From Bog-473 sp963763575 (GTDB lineage Bacteria; Actinomycetota; Acidimicrobiia; Acidimicrobiales; RAAP-2), in the NCBI GenBank assembly GCA_963763575.1, contig CAVXPD010000011.1:1-64000 (forward strand): a DNA stretch of 64,000 bases, read 5' to 3'. The notes under the pieces are model-generated. The model made no database searches, had not been told where the DNA came from, and worked only from the letters and a program-made list of their open reading frames with translations. Positions 35,403 to 44,223 of this stretch are shown in pieces. Position numbers and translations under genes: made by a program. Each line of letters opens with the position of its first letter. The stretch's first letter is position 1.

Positions 35403-36905
35403 TCACGCTGTGACGACCTCCTCGTTCCGCCTCGACCGCCGGGCGCGGAGCCTCGGTTGCCAGAGTGATCTGATGGCCGCGAGATACACGACAAGGCCAA
35501 CCGACACGCCGACGGCGAGACGGGCGACGTCGGAGAGAGGGAGATGAGACGCAGCTATCCCGACGACGGCGACGCCGAGAGCACCCGCAACAGGTGCTGC
35601 GACTTCTCGGCCTATCAAGTGCACAGAGAAACCATTGCGACGGAGCGTCCATGCGAAGGCTGGAAGCACGATGATCCCTGCGACGAGTACGTGCCCGAGG
35701 CCCACGCCGGCGATTCCGCCGAGGTGGGCGCCAGCGATCAACGCCGGGACGAGGATCGCGAGCCAGAGACCCTGAAGGAGGAACACCGTCCGGCCTCGCC
35801 CGACGGCGACCAGCAATTCGGTCGAAATGATCGTCACGACCCTCATCGCGGCGAGAACGGCAAGGAACGTGAGGGCGGTTGCAGAATGGCCCCACTTCTG
35901 GCCGTAGAGCACGTGGATTACTGGGACACTCATGGTCGCAAGCAGCACACAGAGGGGCAGCGTGATTGCAACCACCGCCCCGACCGACTTTGCAAAGGTC
36001 CGATCGAGAGCCTTCCGATCATGCTGGAGCTTCGCGAAACCGGACAGCGAGACCATGGAGACGGCGGCCGAGAACAGAACGACGGGCCAACTCGAGACGT
36101 TCCACGCCAACGAGTAGAACCCGAGCTGCTCAGGTCCGAGGAAGTGGCCGACCACCAAATTGTCCGTATTGAGGATCGAGACGAACAACAGCGCAGCACC
36201 TGCCAGAGGCAACCCGTGACGGAGCAGGGCCCGGGCGGTGGGCAGGTGAAGCCCAGGTCGGTATCGCATCGGCGCCCACACGAGCAACACGAGTCCGACG
36301 ACGAGGTTGCCACCGATGTTCCCCCAGGCGAGGCTGTATGCGCCGAAGCCCAGCGTCGCGAGGATCAGGGTGGTGCCGAGCGAAGTCACGGTTCCCGCGA
36401 TCTCTCCAGAGCTCCGGACGTGGACTCGAAGGGTGCGGTTGGTCAGCGCGGAGTTCACCGTGAAAATCCCGCTGATGAGCAGGCCCACGGACATCAGACG
36501 AACGACGCCGACGCCGTCCGGAGCGTTGAACGCATCGGCAAATGCAGGTGCCGCAAACCAGAAGGCGACGAAAAGGGCCGTGCTGAACACCATGACAAGG
36601 GTGGTTGCGGTCGGCGCGATTTCTTCGAGGTCGTGGGGCCAGCGCACCAGCGTCGCCTCGATTCCCATGTCGTTGATGCTGGCCGTCACGAGGAGGGCGA
36701 CGAATCCGACGGCGTACACCCCGAATTCCCGGGGCGAGAGGATGCGGGCGAGGATGAGGCCTGTGAGCATCGTCCCGAAGCGCATCGCGAAGGCGCCTGC
36801 AAAGGCCCACTTCAGGCCGCGCTTTACCCGCGCGCCGAGGTCCGCGACCCCCTGATTCGGAGCAGCGCCACTCTCGAGCACCTCGGCCCCGGTTGAAGCC
36901 GTCAC
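35403..36905 (-). CDS. Wzx-like polysaccharide flippase
   Basis: About 500 residues from the GTG at 36905, with about 12-14 hydrophobic spans. The N-terminus (GLKWAFAGAFAMRFGTMLTG, then LARILSPREFGVYAV) is the typical opening of Wzx/MviN-like exporters in the MOP superfamily; GFYSLAWNVSSWPV and QWGHS-like loops follow. It moves the undecaprenyl-linked repeat unit from the inner to the outer face of the membrane for the Wzy-like polymerase encoded at 38.4 kb. The frame extends upstream to 37184, but that part is Pro/Arg-rich and not conserved-looking. It is the first gene of the long minus-strand block. Confidence 0.8.
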   Translation of the reverse strand: MTASTGAEVLESGAAPNQGVADLGARVKRGLKWAFAGAFAMRFGTMLTGLILARILSPREFGVYAVGFVALLVTASINDMGIEATLVRWPHDLEEIAPTATTLVMVFSTALFVAFWFAAPAFADAFNAPDGVGVVRLMSVGLLISGIFTVNSALTNRTLRVHVRSSGEIAGTVTSLGTTLILATLGFGAYSLAWGNIGGNLVVGLVLLVWAPMRYRPGLHLPTARALLRHGLPLAGAALLFVSILNTDNLVVGHFLGPEQLGFYSLAWNVSSWPVVLFSAAVSMVSLSGFAKLQHDRKALDRTFAKSVGAVVAITLPLCVLLATMSVPVIHVLYGQKWGHSATALTFLAVLAAMRVVTIISTELLVAVGRGRTVFLLQGLWLAILVPALIAGAHLGGIAGVGLGHVLVAGIIVLPAFAWTLRRNGFSVHLIGREVAAPVAGALGVAVVGIAASHLPLSDVARLAVGVSVGLVVYLAAIRSLWQPRLRARRSRRNEEVVTA

Positions 36906-37567
36906 TGGCTCCGTTCCGTCGGAGCGAGCCGCCTGGATCGTCACGGGCTCGCCGAGAGGACCGACAGGCGCAAGAGACAGTGCGACCGTCCGCGGCGTCG
37001 GATGCCAGTCCGAGCGAGGCTCGTCCGGCACGCTGAGCGTCTGCAACTGGGGTTGGTAGTCTTGATCTTGGCGCCGCAGGACATGCCCGAGAGGTGGTCT
37101 CCGCCGGTCGTGCGCCGGGGCGCCCCATCTGTCCTGGGAACCCAGGTGCTCTCCACCACTGCCCAGCGGCGTGTCACGTCTCACCTCTTCTGACGGTCTC
37201 GCCCTTCCTCAGGGCGTCGGAAACCCGGCTTGAGCGTCCGATGCCCACGCCCTCGCACGTAAATGAGGCCAAAGCCGCAGGGCTGATACCTGCCGAGACG
37301 CCTCCGAGGGGGATCAATCCTGGAGTGTCACCGCCGAAGCTGAGGCTGCGTCGGGTCCGTGAAATTCGAGCATGGTGGCCTGAGACGTATCAGGACACGC
37401 CCCTGCTGCTCCCAATGATCGGAACGAAACCGGCGTCGAGGAGCTGACACGGCAGCCAAGAGCTTCAAGGCAGCCAGGAGCTTCAAGCTGCGCCGGTCTT
37501 CACTCGGGGAGCGTACGCGGCTAACTACCCACCCTCTCCCAGTGGTCAATGCACACCTTCGAACCCC
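36906..37567. other. Divergent intergenic region with probable promoters
   Basis: This 660-base stretch separates the minus-strand block (flippase first) from the plus-strand block (glycosyltransferase first). It should hold the promoters of both. On the plus strand about 290 bases before the GT start, AAAGCC-GCAGG-CTGATAC-like-CCTGC-CGAGACGCC (37,272-37,305) forms a neat 5-bp hairpin flanked by conserved-looking single strands. A directly repeated AGCTTCAAG also occurs near 37,460-37,487. No gene was found. The riboswitch-like look of the hairpin is only an impression. Confidence 0.4.
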
Positions 37568-38419
37568 ATGATTATGCCGACTAAAGGATCCATTCTGATT
37601 CCCGCCCACAACGAGGCTGCGGTAATCGCCAGGTGTCTCGATGCTCTTTTTGAGGACGTATGCCCTGGTGAACTCGAGGCGGTGGTGGTCTGCAATGGGT
37701 GTAGCGACGACACAGCTCGTGTGGTCCGGGACTCTGAGCATGACGTGATGGTCCTCGAATCGGACGTTCCGTCGAAGCCCGAGGCACTGCGGATGGGGGA
37801 GCGGGTACTCAAGGCTTTTCCCCGTCTGTACCTTGATGCCGACGTCATCTTGCGCGGTCGGTCGGCCCTTGCGCTGTGCGAACGGCTTCGGCAAGGTCCC
37901 GCTCTGGCCGCTCGCCCACCGATCCTCTACGAGGTTGACGGCGCCTCGGGTCCGGTGCGCAGGTACTACAAGGCACGTGAGCGTCTGACCGCCGACATCG
38001 TCTCGCTCTGGGGTGCAGGCATCTACGGGCTGTCACAAGAAGGCCGCGCTCGATTTGGAGCATATCCAGACATCGTTGGCGAGGATCTCTTTGTGGACTC
38101 GCAATTTGCAGAGCATGAGGTCGAGGTCGTCTGCTGCGCGCCCGTCATCGTAAGAGCTCCCCGGCGAACAGCGGATCTCGTTCGGATCATGCGGCGCGCC
38201 TACAGGGGCAATGCAGAGCTTGCCGTGGGTTCACACGGATCGACTCCGAAGGCGACCACCGGACGGACGGGTCGTGAACTACTCGACTTGGCTCGTGAGG
38301 GACCGAGCCAGGCCTTCGATGCCTTCGTCTATTCGACGGTTGCGCTTACGGGACGGCTGATGACCCATATCGGCGCCACGGACCGATGGGAACGGGACGA
38401 GAGTTCGAGGGTCGCGTGA
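37568..38419 (+). CDS. Glycosyltransferase family 2
   Basis: 283 residues. The GT-A opening is SILIPAHNEAAVIARCLDAL, followed by AVVVCNGCSDDTARVV; a DxD-like LDADVILR motif binds the metal and donor. Later GIYGLSQEGRARFG and DIVGEDLFVDSQF (ED motif) match the acceptor region. No membrane anchor. It opens the plus-strand assembly operon, and its stop overlaps the polymerase start as GTGA. It probably adds one residue of the repeat unit. Donor and linkage cannot be read. Confidence 0.8.
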   Translation: MIMPTKGSILIPAHNEAAVIARCLDALFEDVCPGELEAVVVCNGCSDDTARVVRDSEHDVMVLESDVPSKPEALRMGERVLKAFPRLYLDADVILRGRSALALCERLRQGPALAARPPILYEVDGASGPVRRYYKARERLTADIVSLWGAGIYGLSQEGRARFGAYPDIVGEDLFVDSQFAEHEVEVVCCAPVIVRAPRRTADLVRIMRRAYRGNAELAVGSHGSTPKATTGRTGRELLDLAREGPSQAFDAFVYSTVALTGRLMTHIGATDRWERDESSRVA

Positions 38420-39810
38420 CTGTCACTTTGACACCTGATGTCCGCACGGTGAATCTGCCAACAGACCACCGGACGCGGAGCCGGCGGGACCATGCCGTGG
38501 TTCTCCTGCAGGCGTTTGCCGTCACGCTGTTCGTCTTTCCCTCCGACACTGTCATCAAGGCCATCGGTGCGGCCGGTTTCGTCGCGGCGATCATCGCCAT
38601 GTTCGGCTTTGTCGCGTGGCTGCTGTCGACGATTCTCGGGCTGCACAATCCGCTCGATCATCGGCATCCGACTCGGGCCGCACTTGGGGTTTTGTGGCTG
38701 GTGTCGCTGGTGTCCTACTGCCTCATGCACCGGACACCCGTATCCAACGTGGAAGACTTGGCCGCCAATCGCTGGCTCATGCAGCTGGCAGGCGTTACCG
38801 GTGTCGCACTGATCGCGGCTGAGTGCCTCAATTCGCTAGAAGCCGTCAAGCGAGTGATCAGGGTCGTAGTCGCGGGAGCGGCGTTCTGCAGCGTTGTCGC
38901 CGCCCTCCAGTTCTGGACGAGTTTCGACCTTTCCCACTACCTGCGGATGATCCCCGGGTTCTCGATCGACGCCGTGAACGCAACGGTGACCTATAGGGAC
39001 GGGGTCAGACGAGTGACGGGGACCGCCATCGATCCGATCGAGCTGGGAGTGGTGGCGGGAATGCTGCTTCCTCTCGCGCTGTACCTGTTGCTCTACGACC
39101 GGCATCGACGGCCATGGAAACGGTGGGTTCCGGTGCTCTGTCTCGCTCTCGCAGTGCCGATCACGGTGTCGCGATCGGCCGTCCTGGCTGTTGCCCTGTC
39201 GTTTGGACTGTTCTTGGTGCTCCTTCCGTCGATTCGTCGGATTCCGTTCATTGTGGCACTACCGGTGGTCGTCGCGGGCATCTTCGCGGCTGGGCACGGA
39301 TTGATCGGCACGATCGGCAAGTACTTCACGTTGAGTTCCAGTACTGATACATCGCTCGCCCATCGGACAAACAACTACGCCTACGTGGAACAGCTCGTGC
39401 GGGAGGCTCCGTGGTTCGGTACCGGTGGAGGTACGTATCTTCCGAACACGTTGCACATCCTTGACAACCAGTACCTCACTACGGTCATCGAGTTAGGGCT
39501 GGTCGGTCTTGTTGCCGTCGCGTACTTTTTCGTTCTCCCGTTTGCAACGGCTCTCGTCGCACGGAACCGAACGTCTGATATGGAACTGCGCACCCTCTGC
39601 GGTGCGCTCGCAGGGGCTGCACTTGCGGCCACTGTCTGCTCGGGAACGTTCGACTCTTTGTCCTTTCCGATGTTCGTCTACGTCGACGCACTGGTTCTCG
39701 GCCTGGCCGGTGCGTGCTGGCGGCTTGTCGCATCTTCGAATACCCAGTTAGGAGGCACCACCGTGCACAGAAATTTCCGACCGGGCCTTGCCCGCCTCAG
39801 CGGGAGGTAG
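38416..39810 (+). CDS. Wzy/O-antigen-ligase-like membrane polymerase
   Basis: About 464 residues from the GTG at 38416 (GTGA overlap). It has about 11 hydrophobic spans and a large outside loop near residues 300-350 with RTNNYAYVEQLVREAPWFGTG and GGTYLPNTLHILDNQYLTTV. That loop pattern (WFGTGxGT...DNxYL) is the signature of the O-antigen ligase/polymerase (Wzy_C) family. It polymerises flipped repeat units on the outer membrane face or joins them to an acceptor. Next to chain-length and flippase genes, polymerase is more likely than ligase. Confidence 0.8.
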   Translation: MTVTLTPDVRTVNLPTDHRTRSRRDHAVVLLQAFAVTLFVFPSDTVIKAIGAAGFVAAIIAMFGFVAWLLSTILGLHNPLDHRHPTRAALGVLWLVSLVSYCLMHRTPVSNVEDLAANRWLMQLAGVTGVALIAAECLNSLEAVKRVIRVVVAGAAFCSVVAALQFWTSFDLSHYLRMIPGFSIDAVNATVTYRDGVRRVTGTAIDPIELGVVAGMLLPLALYLLLYDRHRRPWKRWVPVLCLALAVPITVSRSAVLAVALSFGLFLVLLPSIRRIPFIVALPVVVAGIFAAGHGLIGTIGKYFTLSSSTDTSLAHRTNNYAYVEQLVREAPWFGTGGGTYLPNTLHILDNQYLTTVIELGLVGLVAVAYFFVLPFATALVARNRTSDMELRTLCGALAGAALAATVCSGTFDSLSFPMFVYVDALVLGLAGACWRLVASSNTQLGGTTVHRNFRPGLARLSGR

Positions 39811-39816
39811 ATCGCC

Positions 39817-40620
39817 ATGGATCTCCTCTCTATTTGCCGGACGATGTGGAAGCACAAGCTGGTGGTGCTCCCTGTGTTGCTGATTACGTTCGTGAGCGCC
39901 GCCTACTTCTTGGTCGTCGCGAAGCCGCTCTACCAAACGACCGCTGACTACGTGATCGCTCCACCCCCAACCGCGGCTACGCCAGCTCAGATCGCTGCGG
40001 ATCCAAGCCTGAAGAACGCCAACCCGGCCAACCTCTACGCGCGGTTCTACGACCAGTCGATCATCGCCGACGCCCTCGAGGCTCGCATGACCAGCCCGTC
40101 CACACAGAACGCGCTCTTGAAGCAAGGCGCGGATCCACGCAACACGACGACGCTCGTCCAGGTGAACGGGACGACCGAGCCCGGCGTGGAGGTTACGGGT
40201 ACCGGGTCCACCGCTGCAGAGGCGACCCGGACCGGTATTTTGCTCGGAGACGAGGTCAACCAGAGTCTGCGCTCCCTTCAGAGCGCTCAGGGCACGAATC
40301 CCTTCTACATGTTCACCGCGATTCAGGTCGCCAACAGCGGCCCCCCGCAAGTGAAGGAGTCGAGCAAACTTCGATCTGTGCTCGGCGTGCTGGGCATCGG
40401 TATCGTGTTGCTCTTCCTCGCGGTCTCGATTGCCGACGCGATCGACAAGAAGCGAGCGGAACGCCGTCACCGGACCGTCCACCGGGTGAAGGGTGAAATC
40501 CCGGGCTCGGGGGCACAGAAACCGTCGGCATCGAACCGGGAACCAGCCTTCGCCAACACCGCTGTGGTGTCTCACAACGGAAGCGGGGACGCCTCCCGGA
40601 CGGCAGACAGGTACTCGTGA
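39817..40620 (+). CDS. Wzz-like chain-length determinant protein
   Basis: 267 residues. One membrane span near the N-terminus (KLVVLPVLLITFVSAAYFLVV) and one near residue 190-208 (LGVLGIGIVLLFLAVSIADAI) flank an extracytoplasmic domain, the Wzz/YveK/GumC topology. The Pro-containing segment just before the second span is shorter than in Gram-negative Wzz. No Walker motifs, so there is no fused tyrosine kinase; none was found nearby. It would control the chain length of the polymer made by the Wzy-like protein just upstream. Its stop overlaps the next start by GTGA. Confidence 0.75.
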   Translation: MDLLSICRTMWKHKLVVLPVLLITFVSAAYFLVVAKPLYQTTADYVIAPPPTAATPAQIAADPSLKNANPANLYARFYDQSIIADALEARMTSPSTQNALLKQGADPRNTTTLVQVNGTTEPGVEVTGTGSTAAEATRTGILLGDEVNQSLRSLQSAQGTNPFYMFTAIQVANSGPPQVKESSKLRSVLGVLGIGIVLLFLAVSIADAIDKKRAERRHRTVHRVKGEIPGSGAQKPSASNREPAFANTAVVSHNGSGDASRTADRYS

Positions 40621-41459
40621 ACGAATCGGTCGGCCTCATGGGGCTGATGCTTGACAATTTGGATGAGAACCAGGTCACCGAGCGAATTCTCGACGGTGCC
40701 GCCTCAGGCCGAGGCGGATGGGTGATCACTCCCAACGTCGATATTCTTCGCCAGCTGGTCGACGATCCCGGTCTGATGGAATTGGCGCGTCGAGCCGACC
40801 TCGCGATCACCGACGGCATGCCTCTCGTTTGGGCCAGCCGGCTCCAGGGCACTCCGCTGGTAGAGCGGGTTGCGGGCCGTCAGCTGATGTGGACCGTTTG
40901 CCGTGCCGCTACGGGGCGCGGCGCGTCGATCTACCTGCTCGGTGGGGAATCCGGCGTGGCCGTGGAGGCTGCCGAGGCGCTCACCCGAGAAATCCCCAAC
41001 CTGAGAGTTGTTGGTACACATTGCCCGCCTCACGGATTCGAACGTGACGAGCGATGCATGGAAGCGATCTTCACGGAATTGGAGCGGACACAGCCCGACG
41101 TCGTCTTTTGTGGGCTTGGTTTCCCCAAACAGGAGCGTCTGATGTCTCTCCTCGCTGCGCGGTTCGAGTCGATGTGGTTCATGGGGTGCGGGGGGTCGCT
41201 GACCATGGCGGCCGGCCGCGTGCGGAGTGCCCCAAAGGTGATCCAGAAGCTCGGCCTCGAGTGGATGTTTCGCCTCGTACAAGAGCCCAGGCGTCTCTTT
41301 GCCCGCTACGTGGTTCATGACCTGCCGTTCGCCGTCCGTCTGCTCGTCGAGGCCGTTCGCACTCGGAGGAGCGAACCGCCGACTCGAGTGATCCGTTCCG
41401 AGCACGGATCCGGGGTGGAATTGACAGCCGCCGGAGGGCGTCCGGGATCCATACCGTAA
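40617..41459 (+). CDS. WecB/TagA/CpsF-family glycosyltransferase
   Basis: 280 residues from the GTG at 40617. Motifs of the GT26 family: WVITPNVDILRQL (T-x-N), RADLAITDGMPLVWASRL (catalytic Asp region, DGxP), VAGRQLM, YLLGGESGVAVEAAEAL and PDVVFCGLGFPKQERL (GxPxQE). The C-terminus has GLEWMFRLVQEPRRLFARY, the usual amphipathic helix that holds TagA-like enzymes on the membrane. They transfer N-acetylmannosamine or glucose onto a lipid-linked sugar, usually as the second step. It fits an early step after the initiating transferase at 47-48.7 kb. Confidence 0.85.
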   Translation: MNESVGLMGLMLDNLDENQVTERILDGAASGRGGWVITPNVDILRQLVDDPGLMELARRADLAITDGMPLVWASRLQGTPLVERVAGRQLMWTVCRAATGRGASIYLLGGESGVAVEAAEALTREIPNLRVVGTHCPPHGFERDERCMEAIFTELERTQPDVVFCGLGFPKQERLMSLLAARFESMWFMGCGGSLTMAAGRVRSAPKVIQKLGLEWMFRLVQEPRRLFARYVVHDLPFAVRLLVEAVRTRRSEPPTRVIRSEHGSGVELTAAGGRPGSIP

Positions 41460-41599
41460 ACAGCCGCCAGCGGGCGCGTTCGTTCGCGGCGATTGCAGCC
41501 CCTATCCGCCTCGGGCGGTTGGCGCCAAGGCCGGCTCGCATCAGCTTCGGCGGTGGCGGGATCGATCTCCTGCGGGCCGTGGGTGGGGTGCTCTCAGGC

Positions 41600-42577
41600 C
41601 TATCGCTGATCTTCTTGTGTTGGTCGTGGCTCCCCAGGAAGTTGTGCCCACGACCCGCGATGGAGAAGACGTCGGAGGGCCAAGCGGTGGTGAGGCTGGC
41701 CGGTCCGCAGGATCTCACCCAGAGCGACAACAGCGCGGAACAGGGCTGAGGCGGGGCGTGAGTGGTACTTCTCGTAGTACCTGATGCGGTTGACCGCCAT
41801 CAGGGCGTTGAGTTCGGCCGACGTTCCGGAGCCACCTTGTCGGTGAACGACGCGAGCATCCGGCGCATAGAGGCACGGGAAACCCGCCTCCCTCGCGCGC
41901 CTGAAAAAATCGGTCTCCTCCGAGTACAGGAAAAACCGGTTGTCATCCCACGGTCCGACGTCGCGATTGCACTGCTCGCTCATCAGGAGTGCGGCGCCGC
42001 TCGCCCATTCGATCGAACAGGAGTTCTTGTACGTCGCCGGGTCGTGAATCGTCTCGCTCGACCAGGCCGGTCGGATGCGGCCGAGCCGAGATCCCAAGCA
42101 CGCATCGCAGGTAGCCCGCAGCAGTGTGGGCTCTCGTCTCAGCGACGTATAGAGGTGTCGTTGCGCATCGAGAATCATGGGCACGACGACCCCAGCGTTC
42201 GAAGTCTTGAGCGAATGGACGAGGGCCGTGACGGCTCCAGCTTCCAATGTGAGGTCCGGATTCAGCAGAAGCACGCTGTCACAGGGTTCAACGTGTGGGC
42301 GAGCCACATTGATTGCTCCCGCGTAGCCGAGGTTGGCGCCGGCGGCAACGGCGACGACATCGCTGTGTTGCGTAATTTCGTTCCACGTGGCGTCCGACGA
42401 CGAGTTGTCCACGACCACGGTCCGCATCCGCAGTCCCGGAGCTGCTGCGGGTAAGGATGCGAGCAGCCGGACCAAATCATCGGCACTGTTGTACGTGACT
42501 ATGATGACGCCGCAGTCGACACGGTCGAGTTCGGGGGAGTCCTCTTCGGTTGTGGCAGGAGCAGACAGCATCATCAC
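41600..42577 (-). CDS. Glycosyltransferase family 2 (rhamnosyltransferase-like)
   Basis: 325 residues. The start MMMLSAPATTEEDSPELDRV leads into VDCGVIIVTYNSADDLVRLL, then RTVVVDNSSSDATW. Next come GANLGYAGAINVA and SVLLLNPDLTLEAGAV, where NPD replaces the DxD motif, as in WbbL-type rhamnosyltransferases. FFLYSEETDFFRRAREAGF is the acceptor-site motif. It is a lone minus-strand gene among plus-strand genes. It likely adds rhamnose or a similar deoxy-sugar, but no dTDP-rhamnose genes are present in the window, so the donor must be made elsewhere. Confidence 0.8.
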   Translation of the reverse strand: MMMLSAPATTEEDSPELDRVDCGVIIVTYNSADDLVRLLASLPAAAPGLRMRTVVVDNSSSDATWNEITQHSDVVAVAAGANLGYAGAINVARPHVEPCDSVLLLNPDLTLEAGAVTALVHSLKTSNAGVVVPMILDAQRHLYTSLRREPTLLRATCDACLGSRLGRIRPAWSSETIHDPATYKNSCSIEWASGAALLMSEQCNRDVGPWDDNRFFLYSEETDFFRRAREAGFPCLYAPDARVVHRQGGSGTSAELNALMAVNRIRYYEKYHSRPASALFRAVVALGEILRTGQPHHRLALRRLLHRGSWAQLPGEPRPTQEDQR

Positions 42578-42837
42578 TCGAGTCGTCCCGTCGGATCGCC
42601 GTTCTCGCTCATACGAACACCGATCCTGTCAACAGAAAGATGGCCAGATCACATCCGACGAGGGATATGAGTGGCCGGGCCGGCGAGAAATACGACGGGT
42701 CGGCAGGATGACTTCCGGGGCTGAGCATGTCCAGGACTCCGGTCCGGTTCCGGGCAATCCTATGACAAGATCGGCGTGGGGCGGTCCACAGCCCGCTGGC
42801 CGCAGAAATGGCCTGCTTCCCCAGTCGACCTGACGTG

Positions 42838-44058
42838 ATGAAGGCTTTCCGAAGCGACCTGGTCTGGTTTGCCGGTGTGCAGTGGGATGGGATCCGCGGC
42901 ACGGATCGGCACATGGTCACGGCGATCAGCCAGCACTTCAATGTGCTGTGGGTGGATCCTCCCGTCTCCCCGCTGACTTCGCTCCGGTCGAGCGACGCCA
43001 CCCACGCGGTTTTCAGGCCACGGTTGTCGGTGGCGAGCGAGCGTGTCACTCGGCTGACTCCGGTCGCGCTTCCCGGCGTCACTCGCTGGGGGGTGAGGGC
43101 GACGACCTCGCCGTTAGTGCGAGCACAGGTCCGGTGGGCGCTGCACAGGACCGGGAGCCGGCCGCTTGCCGTCGTTGCCACCCGCCTCGACGATGTTCTC
43201 GGTCGATGGGGCAAAGGTGTCTCGAACGTCCTCTATGGAACGGACGACTACGTCGCTGGCGGCGACCTCATGGGGCTCTCGCCTCACTGGCTCGAAGCAC
43301 AGGAGCGCGAGGCGCTGACGCGGGCGGATGTTGTGATCGCGGTCTCGGATCAATTGGCAGATCGATGGAGACGTCCCGGCGTGACGCCCGTGGTCATTCC
43401 GAACGGCTGCAACGACGCCGGCGACAACGATGCCGTGCCCGCGGTACCGCTTCGGCTGCCGCGACCGGTGGTCGGACTCGTGGGGCAACTCTCTGACCGC
43501 ATCGATCTCGACATAGTGGAAGGCGTCGTCGACGCCGGCTTGTCGCTCCTGCTCGTCGGCCCGAAGGACCCTCGGTGGGAACCCGAGAGGTTTGACTCCT
43601 TGGTTCTCCGCCCAGGCGTCCACTTCGCCGGTCCTGTTCCCGCGGACGAAGTTCCCTCCTATCTCGCGGCCATCGACGTCGGGATCACGCCGTATCGGGA
43701 CAGCCCGTTCAATCAGGCCTCGTTTCCCCTCAAGACCTTGGAATATCTGGGGGCGGGCCGGCCCGTGGTCAGCACGGCGTTGCCCTCTGCGCGCTGGCTG
43801 AAGGCCGATCTGGCCAAGCGCGATCTGGAGTCCCATGAGGACGAGATCCTCGTGCTGGCCGATGATGTTCCTGGCTTCGTGGACGCATTGCGCAGGGTTG
43901 CCAACGGCGGATGCGGACTAGTGCAACCCCCGCGCGTCAAGGACGAAGGGCGCGCCGCGCTGACCAAATCCGATCGGTGCCGCGCCTTTGCAGCAGAGCA
44001 CTCCTGGTCGCGTCGTGCTGACGCGTTCACATCAGCGATCGGACTGGCAACCCGGTAG
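42838..44058 (+). CDS. Glycosyltransferase, GT4-like
   Basis: About 406 residues from the ATG at 42838; an upstream ATG at 42808 is possible. GT-B fold. The N-terminal domain has VWFAGVQWDGIRGTDRHMVT and VLYGTDDYVAGG; the middle has VVIPNGCNDAGDND. The C-terminal domain has VVGLVGQLSDRIDLDIVEGV, LLLVGPKDPRW, HFAGPVPADEVPSYLAAIDV and TPYRDSPFNQASFPLKTLEY with the LEYLGAGRPVV donor-binding region. It is a retaining glycosyltransferase for another sugar of the repeat unit or its decoration. It is not in an obvious operon: the neighbouring glycosyltransferase is divergent, with 230 bases between. Confidence 0.8.
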   Translation: MKAFRSDLVWFAGVQWDGIRGTDRHMVTAISQHFNVLWVDPPVSPLTSLRSSDATHAVFRPRLSVASERVTRLTPVALPGVTRWGVRATTSPLVRAQVRWALHRTGSRPLAVVATRLDDVLGRWGKGVSNVLYGTDDYVAGGDLMGLSPHWLEAQEREALTRADVVIAVSDQLADRWRRPGVTPVVIPNGCNDAGDNDAVPAVPLRLPRPVVGLVGQLSDRIDLDIVEGVVDAGLSLLLVGPKDPRWEPERFDSLVLRPGVHFAGPVPADEVPSYLAAIDVGITPYRDSPFNQASFPLKTLEYLGAGRPVVSTALPSARWLKADLAKRDLESHEDEILVLADDVPGFVDALRRVANGGCGLVQPPRVKDEGRAALTKSDRCRAFAAEHSWSRRADAFTSAIGLATR

Positions 44059-44223
44059 GTACCTCGGCGACCTCGCGATTGTTGCACTCCGACGGAGACA
44101 AGCCCGTCAGGCGTTTGATCCAGCATGCAACTGGTAAAGGTGACATTTGTCTCGCGGCTGAACACGAGCGAGTTCTCTTCGAGAGATGAGCAGGTTGTCG
44201 TCTAGAGAACAGTTGGAGGGGGA

